A stretch of 40,368 bases of DNA from Candidatus Gastranaerophilales bacterium. GTDB taxonomy: Bacteria > Cyanobacteriota > Vampirovibrionia > Gastranaerophilales > Gastranaerophilaceae. A program made the translations under genes and the position numbers. The notes under the pieces are model-generated. The model did no database searches and had not been told where the DNA came from. It was given only the letters and a program-made list of their open reading frames with translations. This document shows, one piece after another, positions 6,782 to 15,643 of the stretch. The DNA is taken from positions 1-40,368 of the forward strand of contig CALVEJ010000010.1 in assembly GCA_944326535.1 (NCBI GenBank). Direction: 5' to 3'. Positions within the stretch are counted from its first letter, which is position 1, and the number at the start of each line of letters is the position of its first letter.

Positions 6782-8176
6782 TTATCCGAAATATTTTTCC
6801 AATGCAGGCTTGTCAAATACCTCTATACTGTCTTTATTATGTATAAAAATCAGGCATGAAAGCATTGATTTGAACATTGAAAAATCGCTGATGGAAAGTT
6901 TCTTCATCAAATCTGCAATATTCTCGGCAAGAAATTCCGTAATAAGGGTTTTGTTTTTAAAGACAAGAGAGGTGAAGTAATCCAAGCCTTCTTTTGTATT
7001 TATGCCTTCAAAGTATAATATGTCAGGAGATTGAAACTCAATAAAGCGCATTGCTTTATCCAGATTGAAACCGATATGTTCGTTCAATTCACACTGATTA
7101 ACATTTTCAAGATTATATTTTGTAATGGATTCAATTGTCATTACATTTTTGTTTTCAACTGCTGTATCAAGCAGTATTGAATATATCAAATGTGTTTTTC
7201 CGCTCAAGCCGGAGCCGCAAACAAGAACAATACCCGGTTTTTGCATTGCATTTCTGATGGTAGTGATTTTCTTTGAATCCATACCGATTTCTGCTAATTG
7301 TTTTGGCGGTTTATATATTTTTATTGAAATTCTTTCACCGTGAATTGTCGGAAAAGCGGAAATACTGGCAATCAGAGCTATATCATCTACTTTGAAACTC
7401 AATTTACCGAGCTGAGGAAGCTCTGAAACTGTAGGGTCAAGGTTTGATAATGTTTTTAGTTTAGCGATAAAAGAAGAAACCAGTATTGATGGTATTTCTC
7501 CCGCTGAAATATTTTGTGAAACTTTTCTGAATGTCACGCTGAGACCGTTTGGTATATGCTCAAAAAATAATTCATGGATGTCTTCTGATATTGCCTGTTT
7601 CAAAATAGCACGTATTATTTTTTGAATGTATTCATCCGACATTCCCGAAGAGATATCTTCTGTATTTAGTACTTCCCGCCAGTCGTATTTGGGTCTGTTT
7701 TCATCAATGAATATTTGTCCGACAGAGCTGCTGCTGTGATAATACTCTTCAATCTTTTTTAGTACTGCGGATTCGGAGGATATAACCGGTTCAATTTCAC
7801 ATTTTGCATCTTCAACTATTTTGTCTATTGCAAAAAGGTCTAACGGATCAGACATAGCGACCGTTAAAATACCTTCTATTTTGAAAAGAGGAATAACTTT
7901 GTATTTTTGTGCATTGTTCAGATTTATATAGCTCAGACACTTTTTGTCCAGTGAATAGTCATCAAGATTTACATATGGTATATGAAGTTTGCTTTCCAAA
8001 AATTTCAGCAGTGCTTCTTCTGTAATTATTCCTGATGAAATCAGCACCTGTCCTATATTTACATTTTGGGCGGCGGCAACCTGCTCTGCAGTTTCCAAAT
8101 CCTCATATTTGATTATGTTGTCTCTTACGAGGTCGTATTTAAGTTTTTCCAGTGTTTTGTTTCTTACAAACTCCAT
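6782..8176 (-). CDS. Degenerate PilB/GspE-type ATPase with MshEN N-terminal domain
   Basis: This 464-residue protein is a homologue of type II secretion/type IV pilus assembly ATPases. Residues 1-145 are the MshEN region (the cyclic di-GMP-binding module of MshE/PilB). The ATPase core follows, with SEDIHELFFEHIPNGLSVTF, GERISIKI and a Walker A at 321-328 (GSGLSGKT). Key sites are altered: the family Asp box IEDPVEY reads IESITKY, Walker B DIxxxGEIRD reads DILYFEGINT, the His box is unrecognisable and the zinc tetracysteine is absent. It may bind but poorly hydrolyse ATP, and could act as a nucleotide or cyclic di-GMP sensor. It is third in an operon after a histidine kinase and a receiver protein (16-bp gap); the start has GGAAGG upstream. 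Confidence 0.85.
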   Translation of the reverse strand: MEFVRNKTLEKLKYDLVRDNIIKYEDLETAEQVAAAQNVNIGQVLISSGIITEEALLKFLESKLHIPYVNLDDYSLDKKCLSYINLNNAQKYKVIPLFKIEGILTVAMSDPLDLFAIDKIVEDAKCEIEPVISSESAVLKKIEEYYHSSSSVGQIFIDENRPKYDWREVLNTEDISSGMSDEYIQKIIRAILKQAISEDIHELFFEHIPNGLSVTFRKVSQNISAGEIPSILVSSFIAKLKTLSNLDPTVSELPQLGKLSFKVDDIALIASISAFPTIHGERISIKIYKPPKQLAEIGMDSKKITTIRNAMQKPGIVLVCGSGLSGKTHLIYSILLDTAVENKNVMTIESITKYNLENVNQCELNEHIGFNLDKAMRFIEFQSPDILYFEGINTKEGLDYFTSLVFKNKTLITEFLAENIADLMKKLSISDFSMFKSMLSCLIFIHNKDSIEVFDKPALEKYFG

Positions 8177-8192
8177 TTGGACCTTCCGAAAT

Positions 8193-8567
8193 CTAGTTGT
8201 TCAAATATTCTTTTACTTTTTCAATAACCTCATCTAATTCAAATGGTTTTGTAATATATTCATTTACTCCTGTTTCCTGACCTATGATTTTGTCATCTTC
8301 CTGAGAACGGGCAGTTACCATAATAATGGGTATGTCTTTGTATTTTGTGTCATATTTAAGAAGACGGCTTATTTTGTATCCGTTTATTTTAGGCATCATT
8401 ACATCCAAAATCATCAGATCAGGCATTATCTCTTTTGCCATGTTCAGACCGGTCTCTCCGTCATAGGCGCAGAAACATTCATATCCCTGTGCTTCCAGCA
8501 TAAACTTAAGCGTTTCAACTATATCCTGTTCGTCGTCAACGATAAGAATTTTTTTTGTATCGCCCAT
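8193..8567 (-). CDS. Single-domain response regulator (CheY-like)
   Basis: At 124 residues this is exactly one receiver domain with no output domain. The acidic pair is D11-D12, the phospho-acceptor D55 (LMILDVMMP), the switch T85 (MVTA) and the invariant K107 (TKPF), all intact. Its ATG overlaps the stop of the upstream kinase gene (TAATG), so the two are translationally coupled and form a cognate pair. The PilB-like gene follows by 16 bp. Without a DNA-binding domain it presumably acts by protein contact, perhaps on that neighbour. Confidence 0.95.
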   Translation of the reverse strand: MGDTKKILIVDDEQDIVETLKFMLEAQGYECFCAYDGETGLNMAKEIMPDLMILDVMMPKINGYKISRLLKYDTKYKDIPIIMVTARSQEDDKIIGQETGVNEYITKPFELDEVIEKVKEYLNN

Positions 8568-10669
8568 TATAATAAAGCCTCCACTTTGTCTTTTAAAGAA
8601 TCTTTTGCTATATCTATCAGATCTTGAGCATCTTTGCCCCTGTCCGGGAAAAGCACTGTTGAATACAATATATCATATTTTTTGTTATCAGTGTTTTCTT
8701 CTTCGCTGTATAGTACACTTTCTATTTTCTTTTCAATAAAACTCTGTGCAAATTTATCCGCTTCTGGCATTGTAATTGCCAGATAGTTTTTTTTGTTTTC
8801 GTTGTAATATATTTCTTTTGTGTTTGCTGTTTTTCTTATTATTGAAATTTTATCTTCTTTTATATCTTTGATGAATGAGGTTTCCGCATTTTCATCTTCT
8901 TCTATCAACAGCAGCAGTATTGTTTGAGAACAGGTCTTTGCTTTGGTTATATCTTTGTCAAAGTCGATTAAAAATTTATCCTTTTCCGTAAGCACTGGTA
9001 TAACAAAAGAGAAAGTTGTACCTCTGTTCAATTCGCTTTCTACCCAGATAAATCCTTTGTGTGCTTCTATAAGCTGTTTTGCAATAGGCAGCCCGAGTCC
9101 GGTGCCTCCTGTTTTTCTGTTTAAAGAGTTTTCTATCTGTTGGAATTGGTCAAAAACTTTTTTCTGATCTTCAGGTGCAATACCAATTCCGCTGTCTTTT
9201 ACGGACACTTTGATATAGTTCGGGTAAAAAACAGGGTTCTCTATACCCAAAATTTGTTTTTTATTGATATCTTTTTCTGTTATGTTTTCTGTTTTTATTA
9301 CAATTGTTCCGCTTTCGTTTGTAAATTTGATGGCATTTGAAACCAGGTTTGATACAACCTGTTCAATTCTTTGTGTATCAATATACGTGTCAGCTATGTT
9401 GTCGTCCTTTTCAAGGATAAGATCAATTTTTTTGTCTTTTGCAACATTTTCAAAAGTATTTTTTATAAACTCTACCGGAGTATTTATGCAGGTTTTTTCA
9501 AATTTAAAATCCATTTTTCCTGCTTCAACTTTGGAAAGGTCTAAAAGGTCGTTAATGATACCGGATAGCCTTGTTACATTTCTTTTTGCCATATTTAGAA
9601 ATTTGTCAGTTATAGTGCTCACTTCCCCTGCTTTTCCGCTCAGGCAAATCTCAAGCGAGTTTTTTATTGCCGTGAGAGGTGTTCTGAGTTCATGTGATAC
9701 TATTGAAATAAATTCGGATTTTAGTCTTTCCAGTTTTTCAAGCTTTGTATTTGTGTTTTTTATCTCTTCGTATAATGATGCATTTTCCAGAGGCAGAGAA
9801 ACCTGTCTTGCCAAAGTTTGAAAGCAGGTTGTGTCTTCCTGTGTATAGTCGTTTTCTCTAAACACTTCTATTAATCCGAAAAATTTTTCGCCTATATTAA
9901 TCGGGGCAAAAAGATTGTCAAATTTGAGTATATTAAGGTCATATTCTTCAATCGGGTGTTTTATGTTCTTTATCACATTTATATCGTTAATATTCAGGTC
10001 ATAAGGTATTCTTTTTTTGTCAAAGAGGGCACGGTAGCTGAGAATTGCTCTGAGTTTTAACGAATGTTCAAGCCTCGGCGATATACCGTAAAGCGAGTTT
10101 ATTATCAAATCAATATTGTGCTCATCGTTGAAAATAAGAACGGATGATAATGAAAAACTCAGGCTTTTTTCTAATCCGTCTATCATAATATTTATGAGTT
10201 TTTGTTTATCTAAAGAGCCTGCAAGCTGAGTTGAGGTGTTGTACAGTACATCAAGCTGATATAGACTTTTTGCAAGCTCACTGTTGTTCATTGACAGTGT
10301 GTCTATCGCCTTTTTCAGCTTGAGGCTGCCGTTTATACAAGATGTGAGAATTTTTTCATTTATAGGCTTTGTTACATATACATTTGCAAATTTTAGCAGC
10401 TCGGTATTATCCGTATTCTGATTTACTATTGCAAGAATAGCTACATTGGATTTTATTGCTGCAGAATGAAGTTTTTTACACAAAATCAATATATCTGGAG
10501 TTTGTGTGTCTTCATCGACAATAATCATATCTATTTGACCTTTTTCAACATAGCCGATTATTGTCTGTTCTTCAGTTGAGCACAACAGAGCATTTGCCGT
10601 CTTTGCAAGACTTATTGATATGGAATTTTTTTGTGTTTCATCATCTGAAACAAGCAGTATTTTTGACAT
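8567..10669 (-). CDS. Multidomain histidine kinase (receiver-like, GAF, HisKA, HATPase, GGDEF-like tail)
   Basis: A 700-residue cytoplasmic kinase. Residues 1-110 resemble a receiver (D9-D10, D52, K101) but lack the switch Thr/Ser. Residues 140-300 form a GAF-type sensor domain. HisKA has H326 in SHELRTP. The ATP domain has N441/N445, DSGIGI (492-497) and GTGLGL (522-527). The final 130 residues end in a pattern like the last part of a GGDEF domain (YSTVLFPDRGKDAQDLIDIA) without any GGDEF motif. There are no membrane segments, so the signal is intracellular. It is first in an operon with its receiver partner (TAATG overlap) and the PilB-like protein. The core kinase is intact and the terminal domains look degenerate. 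Confidence 0.93.
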   Translation of the reverse strand: MSKILLVSDDETQKNSISISLAKTANALLCSTEEQTIIGYVEKGQIDMIIVDEDTQTPDILILCKKLHSAAIKSNVAILAIVNQNTDNTELLKFANVYVTKPINEKILTSCINGSLKLKKAIDTLSMNNSELAKSLYQLDVLYNTSTQLAGSLDKQKLINIMIDGLEKSLSFSLSSVLIFNDEHNIDLIINSLYGISPRLEHSLKLRAILSYRALFDKKRIPYDLNINDINVIKNIKHPIEEYDLNILKFDNLFAPINIGEKFFGLIEVFRENDYTQEDTTCFQTLARQVSLPLENASLYEEIKNTNTKLEKLERLKSEFISIVSHELRTPLTAIKNSLEICLSGKAGEVSTITDKFLNMAKRNVTRLSGIINDLLDLSKVEAGKMDFKFEKTCINTPVEFIKNTFENVAKDKKIDLILEKDDNIADTYIDTQRIEQVVSNLVSNAIKFTNESGTIVIKTENITEKDINKKQILGIENPVFYPNYIKVSVKDSGIGIAPEDQKKVFDQFQQIENSLNRKTGGTGLGLPIAKQLIEAHKGFIWVESELNRGTTFSFVIPVLTEKDKFLIDFDKDITKAKTCSQTILLLLIEEDENAETSFIKDIKEDKISIIRKTANTKEIYYNENKKNYLAITMPEADKFAQSFIEKKIESVLYSEEENTDNKKYDILYSTVLFPDRGKDAQDLIDIAKDSLKDKVEALL

Positions 10670-10675
10670 AGCTAT

Positions 10676-10684
10676 ATTTTAGCA
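10676..10684 (-). promoter_or_regulatory. Extended -10 box of the kinase operon
   Basis: On the minus strand TGCTAAAAT is followed by six bases and then the kinase ATG at 10669. TG one base before the hexamer is an extended -10. No Shine-Dalgarno is present, which fits a leaderless mRNA. The rest of the gap to the tdk gene holds two tiny open frames and nothing firm. Confidence 0.5.
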
Positions 10685-10868
10685 TGTTGAACATTTACTG
10701 GCTATTTAGTTACTTAATTTAAAATTTTTAAGCAATTTTAATTTTTCTCGGATTTAAAGTTTTTAATCAAATTATTTATCATATAATAAGAGGAAGAATG
10801 TCATGAAAAATACTGCTTACATGAAAATGTAATGTATGTGACAGGGAGATTTAAAAAAAGGATTTGTG

Positions 10869-11486
10869 ATGACCGGATACAGTTTTGAAATAATTACCGG
10901 ACCGATGAGTTGCGGTAAAACGGAGGAGTTGCTTCGCAGGGTAAAAAGATGCATTATTGCGCAGAAAAAAGTGCGTGTTATTTCTCCTGAAATCGATACA
11001 AGAGCAAAGGGAGATTATATTGAATCAAGAAACGGACTCTGGCTTGATGCTGTCACGGTAAAGAATGCGAGGGAAATTCTTTCTGTAATCAGTCCTGATG
11101 ATGAAGTTATCGCAATAGATGAAGTTCAATTTTTTGATGAAGAAATTGTTTCTGTTGTGAAAAAACTTGTTGAACATGGCAAAAGAGTCATTGCATCCGG
11201 TTTGGATTTGGATTTTAAGGGTGAACCTTTTGGCTCAATGCCTGAGCTTTTGTGTATTGCTGACAGAGTGGATAAACTCACGGCAGTATGTATGAAGTGC
11301 GGGTCTGACCATGCAACAAGAACCCAGAGGCTGATAAACGGCTTTCCTGCTGACAAATCATCACCGTTGATTATGATAGGCGGAGATGAAACATACGAAG
11401 CAAGATGCCTGAAATGCTATGAACTTCCGGACAAAAAAGCTGAAGAAAAGAAAAAAGGATTTAGACTGCTGAATTTTGTAAAATAG
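10869..11486 (+). CDS. tdk: Thymidine kinase (TK1 family)
   Basis: This enzyme phosphorylates thymidine with ATP to dTMP in the salvage pathway. The 205-residue length is normal. Walker A is GPMSCGKT (11-18), the catalytic Glu lies in DEVQFF (84-89), the GLDLDFKGEPF segment is typical, and four Cys (141, 144, 180, 183) form the structural zinc site. The late YEARC segment belongs to the substrate lasso. An in-frame GTG lies at 10866, but the ATG at 10869 stands at the better distance from AAAGGA. The Lys-rich tail is not conserved in the family. The gene is monocistronic and faces a small unknown gene that ends 2 bp away. Confidence 0.95.
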   Translation: MTGYSFEIITGPMSCGKTEELLRRVKRCIIAQKKVRVISPEIDTRAKGDYIESRNGLWLDAVTVKNAREILSVISPDDEVIAIDEVQFFDEEIVSVVKKLVEHGKRVIASGLDLDFKGEPFGSMPELLCIADRVDKLTAVCMKCGSDHATRTQRLINGFPADKSSPLIMIGGDETYEARCLKCYELPDKKAEEKKKGFRLLNFVK

Positions 11487-11488
11487 CT

Positions 11489-11749
11489 CTATGATTTAAA
11501 ATAATCACAGATTAGCTTCTTTTCCTTGTTCGGGTTGTGAGTAAATTTGTTAAAGAACTTTTGAATAATTGAGCATCGTTCTTGTTCAAGTTCTTTTTTG
11601 CAGATTGCTTTTTGGACAAGTATTTTGTTATATTTTGCGTTAGCTTCTTCTGATGTTTCCAGATGACCGCTGTTTTTTATACTGTTGAGCTGTGTATTTG
11701 CTTTTAGAATAGATTGGCGGAGCTTGAGGACTTTTTTACTAATACTCAT
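11489..11749 (-). CDS. Small coiled-coil hypothetical protein
   Basis: The family is not recognised. This 86-residue, basic, probably all-helical protein has Lys/Gln/Glu-rich heptad-like sequence and two Cys. The ATG has AAGGAAA upstream at good spacing, which supports a real gene. It converges on tdk with only 2 bp between the stops. Confidence 0.6.
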   Translation of the reverse strand: MSISKKVLKLRQSILKANTQLNSIKNSGHLETSEEANAKYNKILVQKAICKKELEQERCSIIQKFFNKFTHNPNKEKKLICDYFKS

Positions 11750-11919
11750 ATAATTTCCTTTGAAATTCCTTTAAGACTTATGCTATTGTTTTTTTATCTG
11801 CGACGATTTTCAACCTTCTTATAATAATAAATTTGTAAAAATCCCGACTCCACCAAAAAAAGTAAAAAGTGTGAAAAAAAGTAAATCTTTCGTATGGTTC
11901 TGAAATAATTTTGTTACAA

Positions 11920-11928
11920 TGATATAAT
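11920..11928 (+). promoter_or_regulatory. Extended -10 promoter of the heptosyltransferase gene
   Basis: TGATATAAT is a full extended -10. Six T residues separate it from the ATG at 11935, so the transcript should begin at about the start codon. There is no clear -35 and no Shine-Dalgarno. Confidence 0.6.
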
Positions 11929-11934
11929 TTTTTT

Positions 11935-13011
11935 ATGACAAATGGTGATATAAAAAAGGTTTTGATTCTTAGATTGAGCGCCCTTGGGGATACAATACAT
12001 ACACTGCCCGCCGCTTATGCTATAAAAAAAAGCTTTCCGGATTGTAAGATAGGCTGGGTCGTTGAGGATAAGGCACAGCTGTTTATTAACGGAAATCCTC
12101 TTGTGGACAAGTGTTTTGTCCTGCCCAAAAAGGAATGGAAAAAGAGGGGCTTTTCTTTTCAAAATATTATCGATTTTATGAATATTATTGATGAAATAAA
12201 CGAACAGCATTATGATGTAGTGCTTGATACTCAGCAGCTGTTTAAAAGTGCTTCTCTTCTGCCGTTTTTGAATATAAAAAGAAAAATTACTCTGATGGGA
12301 GGAAGAGAGTTTTCTTTTCTATTTTCTAACGAGATTTATCAAGCATCTCACGGACTTTTTGATCCGAATTATCATGTTGTCAAAAGAAATCTTGAATTCG
12401 CAAAACATTTGGGTGCAGAAACAGATGAAATCAAATTTGTTCTGAAACAACCGGACATTGATGTGGTGAATAAAATAACAGACCTTTTATCCGTTCTTGA
12501 TACGAACAAAAAAACAGTTGTATGCTCTCCTGCAACAACCTGGGAAAATAAACACTGGTCTGAATTGCATTGGAGCAAAACTCTTAATTTTTTAAAAGGA
12601 AAGGCAAATATAGTTTTTACCGGAACAGATGCTGACAAGCCCCTTATTGAAAGAATTGTGTCTGGTTCGCAGCTTTCTGCTGAAGATTATCTGAATCTTG
12701 CCGGTCTGACCAATCTGGAAGAATTGGCAGAGGTCTTCAGACGTTCGGATGTCGTTATTTCTCCGGATTCGGGCAGTGCACATATTGCCTGGGCTGTTGA
12801 CAAACCTTTTGTGATTACATTATTTAGCGCTACTGCTGAAAAAAGAAGTGCGCCGTTTGGTGAAAAATGTTTTGTCCTTGCTCCGGAATTGGATTGCAGA
12901 CCTTGTTTGAAAAAAAATTGCAAAAGAAAATCAGAAAAAAATCTGTGCTGCACTCTGGTTGAGCCTCAGGCTCTAATAAACCTTCTTATTAATATTTTAC
13001 AACTTGGCTAG
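11935..13011 (+). CDS. Glycosyltransferase family 9 protein (ADP-heptose:LPS heptosyltransferase type)
   Basis: This 358-residue GT-B enzyme has the family N-terminus (ILRLSALGDTIHTLPAAYAIKKSFP), where the Asp-Thr after the Gly-rich turn is the catalytic base region. The C-terminal nucleotide-sugar site is ISPDSGSAHIAWAVDKPFVITLF. Such enzymes add heptose to the LPS inner core at the cytoplasmic face of the inner membrane. This supports an outer membrane with LPS in this organism. A Cys-rich stretch near the end (CRPCLKKNCKRKSEKNLCC) is seen in several members. No other LPS genes are adjacent. Which heptose is added (WaaC or WaaF type) cannot be decided. Confidence 0.9.
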   Translation: MTNGDIKKVLILRLSALGDTIHTLPAAYAIKKSFPDCKIGWVVEDKAQLFINGNPLVDKCFVLPKKEWKKRGFSFQNIIDFMNIIDEINEQHYDVVLDTQQLFKSASLLPFLNIKRKITLMGGREFSFLFSNEIYQASHGLFDPNYHVVKRNLEFAKHLGAETDEIKFVLKQPDIDVVNKITDLLSVLDTNKKTVVCSPATTWENKHWSELHWSKTLNFLKGKANIVFTGTDADKPLIERIVSGSQLSAEDYLNLAGLTNLEELAEVFRRSDVVISPDSGSAHIAWAVDKPFVITLFSATAEKRSAPFGEKCFVLAPELDCRPCLKKNCKRKSEKNLCCTLVEPQALINLLINILQLG

Positions 13012-13025
13012 AATAGTAGTATAAT
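12996..13025 (+). promoter_or_regulatory. Likely promoter of the GAF-GGDEF-HD-GYP gene
   Basis: TTTACA (12996-13001), an 18-base spacer and TATAAT (13020-13025). The -35 lies inside the last codons of the heptosyltransferase gene. It would give a 5' leader of about 30 bases. Confidence 0.5.
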
Positions 13026-13062
13026 TAATAAATCATTTGTAATTATATTAATTCGGATAAAA

Positions 13063-14973
13063 ATGGATATCTTTAAAAAGATAAAAGATTATGCCCGCAA
13101 GGTCAATGAAATAGAATACAGTATTTCAAGCAACAAGAAAGAGTTTATAGAAATTTATGAACGAAATCTTGCTCTTGAAAGAGAAATTGTACAGCGTACA
13201 CAAGAACTGGACCAGGCAAACAAAGCGTTTTTGACTTTAAAACATGTCTGGGAGCTTTTGAATTCTTCTGAACCGCTTTCTACAGTACTGCAAAAACTGG
13301 TAAACTCTCTTCATGGTGAAATGGGGTATATTAACAGCACAATTTTGCAGGTTTGTAATGATGAAAAAGGAAAGTATTATAAAGTAAAAGCATTCTCTGA
13401 AAGCCCGATATTTGCAAAACTTACGGAATATTTAAACCAGAAGAATATAAATATTCATGAATATCATCTCAAATATGACCCTCAAATGCTTATCACAAGG
13501 GCTATTGAGGAAAAGAATATTCTGTATAGCAATGATTACCTTAAGATAATAAACAATCTTTTGTATGATTTTAATGATGAGCAGATTGCTAGCATTAATA
13601 AACTTGGTGTAAGTAAAAATATAATCTGTATACCCCTGTTTCCCTCAAATGTTGCTTTTGGGGTAATGATGATTTTTTCTCCGAGAGAAGAAGTTACAGA
13701 CAAAGAACTAAATTTTTTGAGTCTTTTTGCAAATCAGGTAGAGATGGCTATCACTATTGCTAACCTCTTTGAAAACCTTAAAAAAGAGGCGGTTACGGAC
13801 TCTCTGACAGAATTGTACAACAGAAGATATTTCAATCAGGCAATTCAAAAAGAAGCAGAACGTGCCCAGCGTTTGCATCAGCCGTTTTCTATAATAAGTT
13901 TGGATTTGGATTATCTGAAAAAGATAAATGACACATATGGACACTTTTTTGGCGACCTTGCTATCAGGACAATTGCGGATATTTTGAAAAAAAATGCAAG
14001 ATCTATTGATGTTCCTGCCAGATTGGGGGGAGAAGAGTTCTCTGTCCTTCTTCCTGGTGTTGATTCTTCAGGTGCTATGATTGCTGCAGAGAGAATCAGA
14101 GCTGCAATTGAAGCTCAGGAACTTGATACAATAGGGCACATTACAGCAAGTGTGGGAGTGGGAACTTTCCCTGAACATTCTATAAAATTGGATGAACTGC
14201 TGGATTTAACTGATCAGGCAATGTATAAATCCAAAATAAACGGCAGAAACAGGGTTACTATGGCAAAAGCGATTGACAATGAAGCTGAATGGCAGGAAAT
14301 TGCATTCGGCGCATTTATGGATATTTTGACTAAACAAAAAATTCCGATACCTGACAAAATAGCAAAAGAAATTACATCAAAACTTAAGTCAATAAACTCA
14401 AACGAAACAAAATCGACACTTTTTTCGGTTGCAGATACACTGGCTCAAACCTATAATGCCCACTATAAAAGAGGACTGACAAAAGCCAAAGTGTCTATGG
14501 CAATTGAACTTGGCAGAAAAATGGAATTATCTAAAGAGGATATTGATAAACTAAAAATAGCAATGATGCTTTATGATATAGGCAAACTGCTTATTCCTGA
14601 AGAAATTTTGAACAAAAAAGAACCATTGACGGACGAAGAAAGACAGAAAATTAAAGAACATCCTCTTATTGCTGCTAGGACGATACTGCAGCCTATTGGC
14701 GGTGTTGCGGATATTGTTCCGATAATTGAGGCTCACCATGAAAATTGGGATGGTTCAGGATACCCGAACAAGCTCAGCGGCGATGATATTCCGGTTTCTT
14801 CCCAGATTATATTGATTGTTGATGCTTATTTTGCTTTAACTCAATCCAGACCATACCGTGTTGCCAGATCAAAAGATGAGGCAATTGAAATTATCAAACT
14901 TGAGTCGGGTAAAAAATGGAATGAAAAACTGGTTGAGCAGTTTGTGGATCTGTTAAATGAGTCAAAAAACTAA
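13063..14973 (+). CDS. GAF-GGDEF-HD-GYP signalling protein with degenerate HD site
   Basis: This 636-residue soluble protein begins with a coiled coil (20-60), followed by a GAF-type domain (60-235). The GGDEF domain (240-400) has the active-site form GGEEF (322-326) and an inhibitory RxxD site (R313-D316) exactly five residues before it. It should therefore make cyclic di-GMP and be product-inhibited. Residues 430-630 are HD-GYP-like with HPLIAART and HHENWDGSGYP intact, but the HD motif reads YDIGK (Y504-D505) and the earlier metal His is also replaced (GLTKAKV). Phosphodiesterase activity is therefore doubtful. The stop overlaps the next gene by 17 bp. Confidence 0.93.
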   Translation: MDIFKKIKDYARKVNEIEYSISSNKKEFIEIYERNLALEREIVQRTQELDQANKAFLTLKHVWELLNSSEPLSTVLQKLVNSLHGEMGYINSTILQVCNDEKGKYYKVKAFSESPIFAKLTEYLNQKNINIHEYHLKYDPQMLITRAIEEKNILYSNDYLKIINNLLYDFNDEQIASINKLGVSKNIICIPLFPSNVAFGVMMIFSPREEVTDKELNFLSLFANQVEMAITIANLFENLKKEAVTDSLTELYNRRYFNQAIQKEAERAQRLHQPFSIISLDLDYLKKINDTYGHFFGDLAIRTIADILKKNARSIDVPARLGGEEFSVLLPGVDSSGAMIAAERIRAAIEAQELDTIGHITASVGVGTFPEHSIKLDELLDLTDQAMYKSKINGRNRVTMAKAIDNEAEWQEIAFGAFMDILTKQKIPIPDKIAKEITSKLKSINSNETKSTLFSVADTLAQTYNAHYKRGLTKAKVSMAIELGRKMELSKEDIDKLKIAMMLYDIGKLLIPEEILNKKEPLTDEERQKIKEHPLIAARTILQPIGGVADIVPIIEAHHENWDGSGYPNKLSGDDIPVSSQIILIVDAYFALTQSRPYRVARSKDEAIEIIKLESGKKWNEKLVEQFVDLLNESKN

Positions 14974-15310
14974 TACTGATGAAATAGTAACAAAACTTTA
15001 TCACTGGTGTACTTCATACAAAGAACAGCCGTTGATCAAAGATACATCAAAACTCAAAAATACAAGATTTGATGCTTTTGTTGACAGTAATTTGTCTTCG
15101 CCTTTGTCTTTTACTGTTTTTGAACTTTCGGATAAGGGTGATTTGCTTATAGACAGACAGCAAAGAATTCTGGAAAGTCAGGCTGCATTCTTTTTGTTTG
15201 TAAATCCCAAAACAGGCTGGATATTTGCAATAAAAAATACGCTCGAAAACCAGAAAAAGCTGCTTGGCGGTGAGCGTATTCAAAATTTTAAAATAAAAAT
15301 CTGTGATTAA
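14957..15310 (+). CDS. Hypothetical protein overlapping the cyclic di-GMP gene
   Basis: The family is not recognised. It has 117 residues, no signal peptide and no membrane helix, with a mixed alpha/beta pattern; the central part (LSFTVFELSDKGDLLIDRQQ) and the part FFLFVNPKTGWIFAIKN look like beta strands. Its ATG lies 17 bp inside the end of the GGDEF/HD-GYP gene, so the two are probably co-translated and functionally linked. It could be a small partner of that protein, but nothing in the sequence proves it. Confidence 0.7.
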   Translation: MSQKTNTDEIVTKLYHWCTSYKEQPLIKDTSKLKNTRFDAFVDSNLSSPLSFTVFELSDKGDLLIDRQQRILESQAAFFLFVNPKTGWIFAIKNTLENQKKLLGGERIQNFKIKICD

Positions 15311-15322
15311 TCACACAAATTT

Positions 15323-15577
15323 TTATTCTTCTATATCATAATTCATACCTGAGTCTTCTTTTGCGGCCATTTCTATCAGGATATATGTCATATAAGCACC
15401 CAATGCTACTGCTTTGGGGTCAAGGTCTGTATTGTTTGCAGCTTCTATTATTGCACTGTTTATCTCCGGATTTTCTTCTTTGATATAGTGTATCATTTTT
15501 TTTCGCCAGCCATGAACATCCTGAAAAATTTCTGCAAAAGCCAGTGATGCTTGTTCTTCCGTCACTATAGGTAACAT
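15323..15577 (-). CDS. Small hypothetical protein
   Basis: The family is not recognised. This 84-residue acidic, helical protein has no membrane segment; residues 50-75 (LDPKAVALGAYMTYILIEMAA) are the most hydrophobic and probably a buried helix. A strong AAGGAG stands before the ATG, so it is very likely translated. It converges on the preceding gene with a 12-bp gap. Confidence 0.65.
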   Translation of the reverse strand: MLPIVTEEQASLAFAEIFQDVHGWRKKMIHYIKEENPEINSAIIEAANNTDLDPKAVALGAYMTYILIEMAAKEDSGMNYDIEE

Positions 15578-15643
15578 ATTATCTCCTTATATCAGCTTTG
15601 TATATGTAACATTATATACTAAATTTTTTATTCTATTTATCCT

